Shown: positions 61,551 through 64,000 of the stretch, piece after piece
How the letters are laid out: every line of letters starts with the position of its first letter
How positions within the stretch are numbered: the stretch's first letter is position 1
Assembly: GCF_002093625.1 (NCBI RefSeq)
Contig: NZ_MRWD01000003.1
Location: 62,001-126,000 of the forward strand
Source: Rouxiella silvae
GTDB taxonomy: Bacteria; Pseudomonadota; Gammaproteobacteria; Enterobacterales; Enterobacteriaceae
Length of the DNA: 64,000 nt
Reading direction: 5' to 3'
Notes under the pieces: model-generated
Told to the model about the DNA's origin: nothing
What the model saw: the letters and a program-made list of their open reading frames with translations, nothing else
Databases searched by the model: none
Program-made: the position numbers and the translations under genes

Positions 61551-62444
61551 TTAAAGGGCTATCTCCCGCAGCAGGTCAAGAAAAAGGGGGATGTTCGGAT
61601 TTGCATCCTGCATGCGGCTGACGCAATAGATATAACTCAATGCATTAATATCCTGGATAGGCAGGAATAAAATATCTTGGCGGTTATTCGGTATAGTGGA
61701 CTTACCCACCAATGTGACTCCGAGACCGGCGCTGACAAGCGCTAATGCGGTATGGATCTCGATGGCACGATAAGCAATAACCGGTTGACACTGATTAGCG
61801 GCAAACATTTCCATTAACTTTTTGGAAAAACCGCTATTTTCATTATCTGGATAGGAGATAAAAGGTAAGCTGGTAAATTCTTTTAATGTTAAGTAACTTT
61901 GTGTTGCTAAATAATGGTCGCGAGGGATCGCGGCCATGAAGGGATCAACCATCAAAAGTTCATGATTAAGGTCTTTAGCAATAAACTCGTCTCCGGATAA
62001 TTCTCTTGTGACGCCTATATCAATTTTCTCATCTAAAATAAAATCCGACTGATACTCTGACAGCATTTCTTTCAAGTTAATTTGCACATTACTGTTAACC
62101 TCTTTAAAACGCTTAATGGCCGCAGGCAGCAAATTAAACATGACGGAACGCGTAAACCCTATATTTAAGGTTGAAGATTTATCTTTGACAAACTCTTGCG
62201 TATCTTTCTCAAGCTTATTGAAATAATAGAGAATTTCTTGCGCGCGCGGGTAAAAATAACGACCTAACTTTGTCAACTCCATCGGTCGAGTGCCCCTGTC
62301 AAATAGTTCACCTCCCAATTCCTTTTCGAGAGCGGTTATTTGCATGCTTATTGCCGTTGAGGCAACAAACAATAATTTCGCCGCCTGACTGGCATTGCCT
62401 GTTTCAACGACCTTACAAAAATAAACAATTTTCTTTAAGTTCAT
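61551..62444 (-). CDS. LysR family regulator divergent from RraA genes
   Basis: A 297-residue LysR protein beginning MNLKKIVYFCKVVETG with HTH segment QAAKLLFVASTAISMQITALE (positions ~20-40), resembling the Nac/Cbl-like group. It is transcribed divergently from the RraA-family operon across 86 bases, the classical arrangement for a LysR activator of that operon; co-inducer probably the pathway substrate. Confidence 0.88.
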   Translation of the reverse strand: MNLKKIVYFCKVVETGNASQAAKLLFVASTAISMQITALEKELGGELFDRGTRPMELTKLGRYFYPRAQEILYYFNKLEKDTQEFVKDKSSTLNIGFTRSVMFNLLPAAIKRFKEVNSNVQINLKEMLSEYQSDFILDEKIDIGVTRELSGDEFIAKDLNHELLMVDPFMAAIPRDHYLATQSYLTLKEFTSLPFISYPDNENSGFSKKLMEMFAANQCQPVIAYRAIEIHTALALVSAGLGVTLVGKSTIPNNRQDILFLPIQDINALSYIYCVSRMQDANPNIPLFLDLLREIAL

Positions 62445-62530
62445 TTTTTCTTACCCTAAGTTCATTTTTAACTGCTTGTCATTACTTTCATTATACCTAA
62501 TATTTTATATAAAACCTAAGGAGAGTAATA

Positions 62531-63202
62531 ATGAAAGACGGTGAAATTGAACAATATATTGAAAAAGCAAAAGGTTTGAGCACGCCGGAAATATCCGATG
62601 CGCTGGACTACTTCTCTTTACCTGGTTCTTTACTCGGCATTAAACATATCGCCGGAAAACAGACGATCGTGGGTACTGCGTGGACAGTGAGGTATGTCAC
62701 TGTGGATAAAGATAACATGGGTACTGTTGGCGATTTTATTGATGACGTTAAACCCACCGAGGTCGTTGTTATCGATAATTCAGCACGCAAAGACTGCACC
62801 GTATGGGGCGGCATACTGAGCCAACTCGCTAATCAGAAAGGAATTGCTGGGACGGTAATTAATGGCGCATGCCGTGATACCGCAGAAGCTAACGGTGTGG
62901 GATATCCCCTTTATGCGCTTGGGAATTATATGCGTACGGGTAAAGACCGCGTTCAGGTTGCAGCCGTGTGCGAACCCGTGGCAATAAGCGGTGTACTGAT
63001 CAAACAGGGCGATTTGATTATTGCAGATATAGATGGAGTGGTAGTAGTCAGCAAATCACATATTAAAGAAGTTATTGACCGTGCACACACTATGCAAGAA
63101 ATAGAAAATACTATTTTGCAAGATGCGCTCGCCGGCATGACAATTTCTGAAGCTAGAAAAAAACACAATTATCATTCATTACAGCGTAATCCTAATAAAT
63201 AG
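62531..63202 (+). CDS. RraA/HMG-aldolase family lyase 1
   Basis: A 223-residue protein of the RraA-like fold that includes 4-hydroxy-4-methyl-2-oxoglutarate/4-carboxy-4-hydroxy-2-oxoadipate aldolases and oxaloacetate decarboxylases. The catalytic Arg115 and metal-binding Asp116 are in INGACRDTAE. VVVIDNSARKDCTVWGGILSQLA (positions ~78-100) replaces the usual G-G-L loop, and ADIDGVVVV is a common late motif. True RraA (161 aa) is shorter, so this is an aldolase-type member. AAGGAGAG precedes the ATG. First of two RraA-family genes, followed by a transporter. Confidence 0.83.
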   Translation: MKDGEIEQYIEKAKGLSTPEISDALDYFSLPGSLLGIKHIAGKQTIVGTAWTVRYVTVDKDNMGTVGDFIDDVKPTEVVVIDNSARKDCTVWGGILSQLANQKGIAGTVINGACRDTAEANGVGYPLYALGNYMRTGKDRVQVAAVCEPVAISGVLIKQGDLIIADIDGVVVVSKSHIKEVIDRAHTMQEIENTILQDALAGMTISEARKKHNYHSLQRNPNK

Positions 63203-63255
63203 CAGTGAACAGCAGCACGAGACATTAGCACCCATATATATTAAGGCACCCTACA

Positions 63256-63909
63256 ATGAGCACATTTAATAATAACATCAGTAAAAGTGATGCAGATAAA
63301 ATATTGGCCTTAGGCTCGGCAACCCTCTATGAAGCCCAAGGGGCTTATGGTGCGCTTGACGCAGGGATTAAGCCGGTTTCGAATAACATGAAAGTCGTGG
63401 GTCCCGCGTTAACTATTGACATGAGACCTGGCGATAACCTAATGATTCATTATGCTTTATTACAAGCCAAAGCCGGGGATGTTCTGGTTATAGACTGTAA
63501 AGGTTTTTTAGAAGCCGGTGTCTGGGGAGATGTTCTGACCACGCAAGCATTATCTATTGGCCTCGCGGGTATTATTGTTAACGGTGCAGTACGTGATGCA
63601 GCGAACATTATTGAGATGGCGTTTCCAGTATTTACCCGTGGTTTATCCATTAAAGGAACCGGAAAATCTCAACCTGGAAAGGTCAATGTCCCTGTGACGA
63701 TCGGAGACTGCACCATTTATCCTGGTGATATTATCATTGGGGATATTGATGGCGTTGTGGTGGTCAAGGCGGATAATATTCACAATGCACTCTCTCAGGC
63801 TATTGAGCGCGAGAACAAAGAAAGTAATTTCAAAGAAAAGATTGAAAAAGGTGCAACGACAGCGGATCTCATGAAGCTGCATGATACTTTTCGTTTTTTA
63901 GGATTATAA
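63256..63909 (+). CDS. RraA/HMG-aldolase family lyase 2
   Basis: A 217-residue relative of the preceding gene product but well diverged from it, so an old paralogue or an independently recruited enzyme. The active-site pair is in VNGAVRDAANI; LVIDCKGFLEAGVWGDVL precedes it and GDIDGVVVVK follows. A C-terminal helical extension (IERENKESNFKEKIEKGATT) is typical of the aldolase group. The two may form a hetero-oligomer or act on successive substrates. It lies 10 bases before the transporter start. Confidence 0.85.
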   Translation: MSTFNNNISKSDADKILALGSATLYEAQGAYGALDAGIKPVSNNMKVVGPALTIDMRPGDNLMIHYALLQAKAGDVLVIDCKGFLEAGVWGDVLTTQALSIGLAGIIVNGAVRDAANIIEMAFPVFTRGLSIKGTGKSQPGKVNVPVTIGDCTIYPGDIIIGDIDGVVVVKADNIHNALSQAIERENKESNFKEKIEKGATTADLMKLHDTFRFLGL

Positions 63910-63919
63910 GGAAAGTATT

Positions 63920-64000
63920 ATGACCATTAATGTAAAAGAGTCGTTTGCCACGAGGCCAGCGACCCATCACAGATGGTGGGTCGCGGTACTTTTCTTTCTT
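63920..64000 (+). CDS. Start of a probable MFS transporter (cut by window edge)
   Basis: Only 27 codons are present: an N-terminal polar stretch MTINVKESFATRPATHHR, then RWWVAVLFFL, the start of a first membrane helix as in ACS-family MFS carriers of hydroxy and keto acids. AGGAAAG precedes the ATG and the gene follows the RraA pair closely, so it is likely the uptake system for their substrate. Identification is tentative because of the short segment. Confidence 0.5.
   Translation, partial: MTINVKESFATRPATHHRWWVAVLFFL

Noticed and set aside
1..64000. CRISPR arrays, transposases, phage genes
   Set aside because: No regularly spaced repeats, DDE/HUH transposase motifs or phage structural proteins were found in the sequence or translated frames.

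Overview
The window looks like a chromosomal segment of an enterobacterium of roughly 50-53% GC. Gene content (MtfA, YdcJ, YajD, LsrK and LsrG orthologues, an E. coli-like tRNA-Asn with its own promoter) suggests Enterobacterales, plausibly a Yersiniaceae-like genus such as Rahnella, Rouxiella, Ewingella or Serratia. The genus cannot be fixed from the sequence alone. Most of the window is accessory metabolism: six ABC importers or importer-like systems, many hydrolases and several LysR/GntR regulators. No integrase, transposase, phage gene or CRISPR array was seen.

Layout. 1-2.6 kb: 3' end of padC, a secreted alpha/beta hydrolase and mtfA. 2.7 kb: tRNA-Asn copy 1. 2.9-8.1 kb: secreted hypothetical protein, a second secreted hydrolase, a membrane PQQ dehydrogenase, and a perfect Fur palindrome flanked by a small ORF and a possible sRNA. 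8.2-11.6 kb: an ABC-F ATPase with an apparent leader peptide, then a YdcJ/2-oxoadipate dioxygenase. 11.7-19.5 kb: an SDR ketoreductase with a BioMNY biotin ECF transporter, then an enoyl reductase, thioesterase, acyl-CoA ligase, thiolase-fold enzyme and enoyl-CoA hydratase. Together these form a nearly complete reductive CoA chain-elongation set beside a vitamin importer. 20-28 kb: LysR and a peptide ABC operon carrying a PepV-like dipeptidase. 28-30.6 kb: exporters and a DUF998 protein. 30.7-40.8 kb: a flavin monooxygenase heading a peptide-type ABC operon, divergent from a polar-amino-acid ABC operon with an acetyltransferase, resembling the Bacillus yxe/ytm S-modified-cysteine systems.

41-43 kb: lsrG and lsrK face each other with lsrR and lsrACDBF missing. 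43-53 kb: regulators and an operon of amino-acid importer, M20 amidohydrolase, enolase-superfamily enzyme, metal-ligand-poor M24 hydrolase and DapA-family lyase, probably an undescribed catabolic route. 53-56 kb: a CTP-synthase-type glutaminase with an unfamiliar N-terminal domain, and an aminotransferase. 56.1 kb: tRNA-Asn copy 2, inside a 144-bp direct repeat shared with copy 1. 56.4-59 kb: a decayed methyltransferase end and the AT-rich folate-independent methionine synthase pair mesX-mesD. 59-64 kb: yajD, an MHS-type transporter, LysR, two RraA-family lyases and the start of another transporter.

Most operons combine uptake with two to five enzymes for modifying the imported compound, so the 53 kb between the tRNA-Asn copies reads as a catabolic/scavenging plasticity zone. 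The best candidates for new biology are the BioMNY-linked CoA elongation cluster with its altered thiolase, the M20/enolase/M24/DapA operon, the Fur-box RNA and the ABC-F leader.
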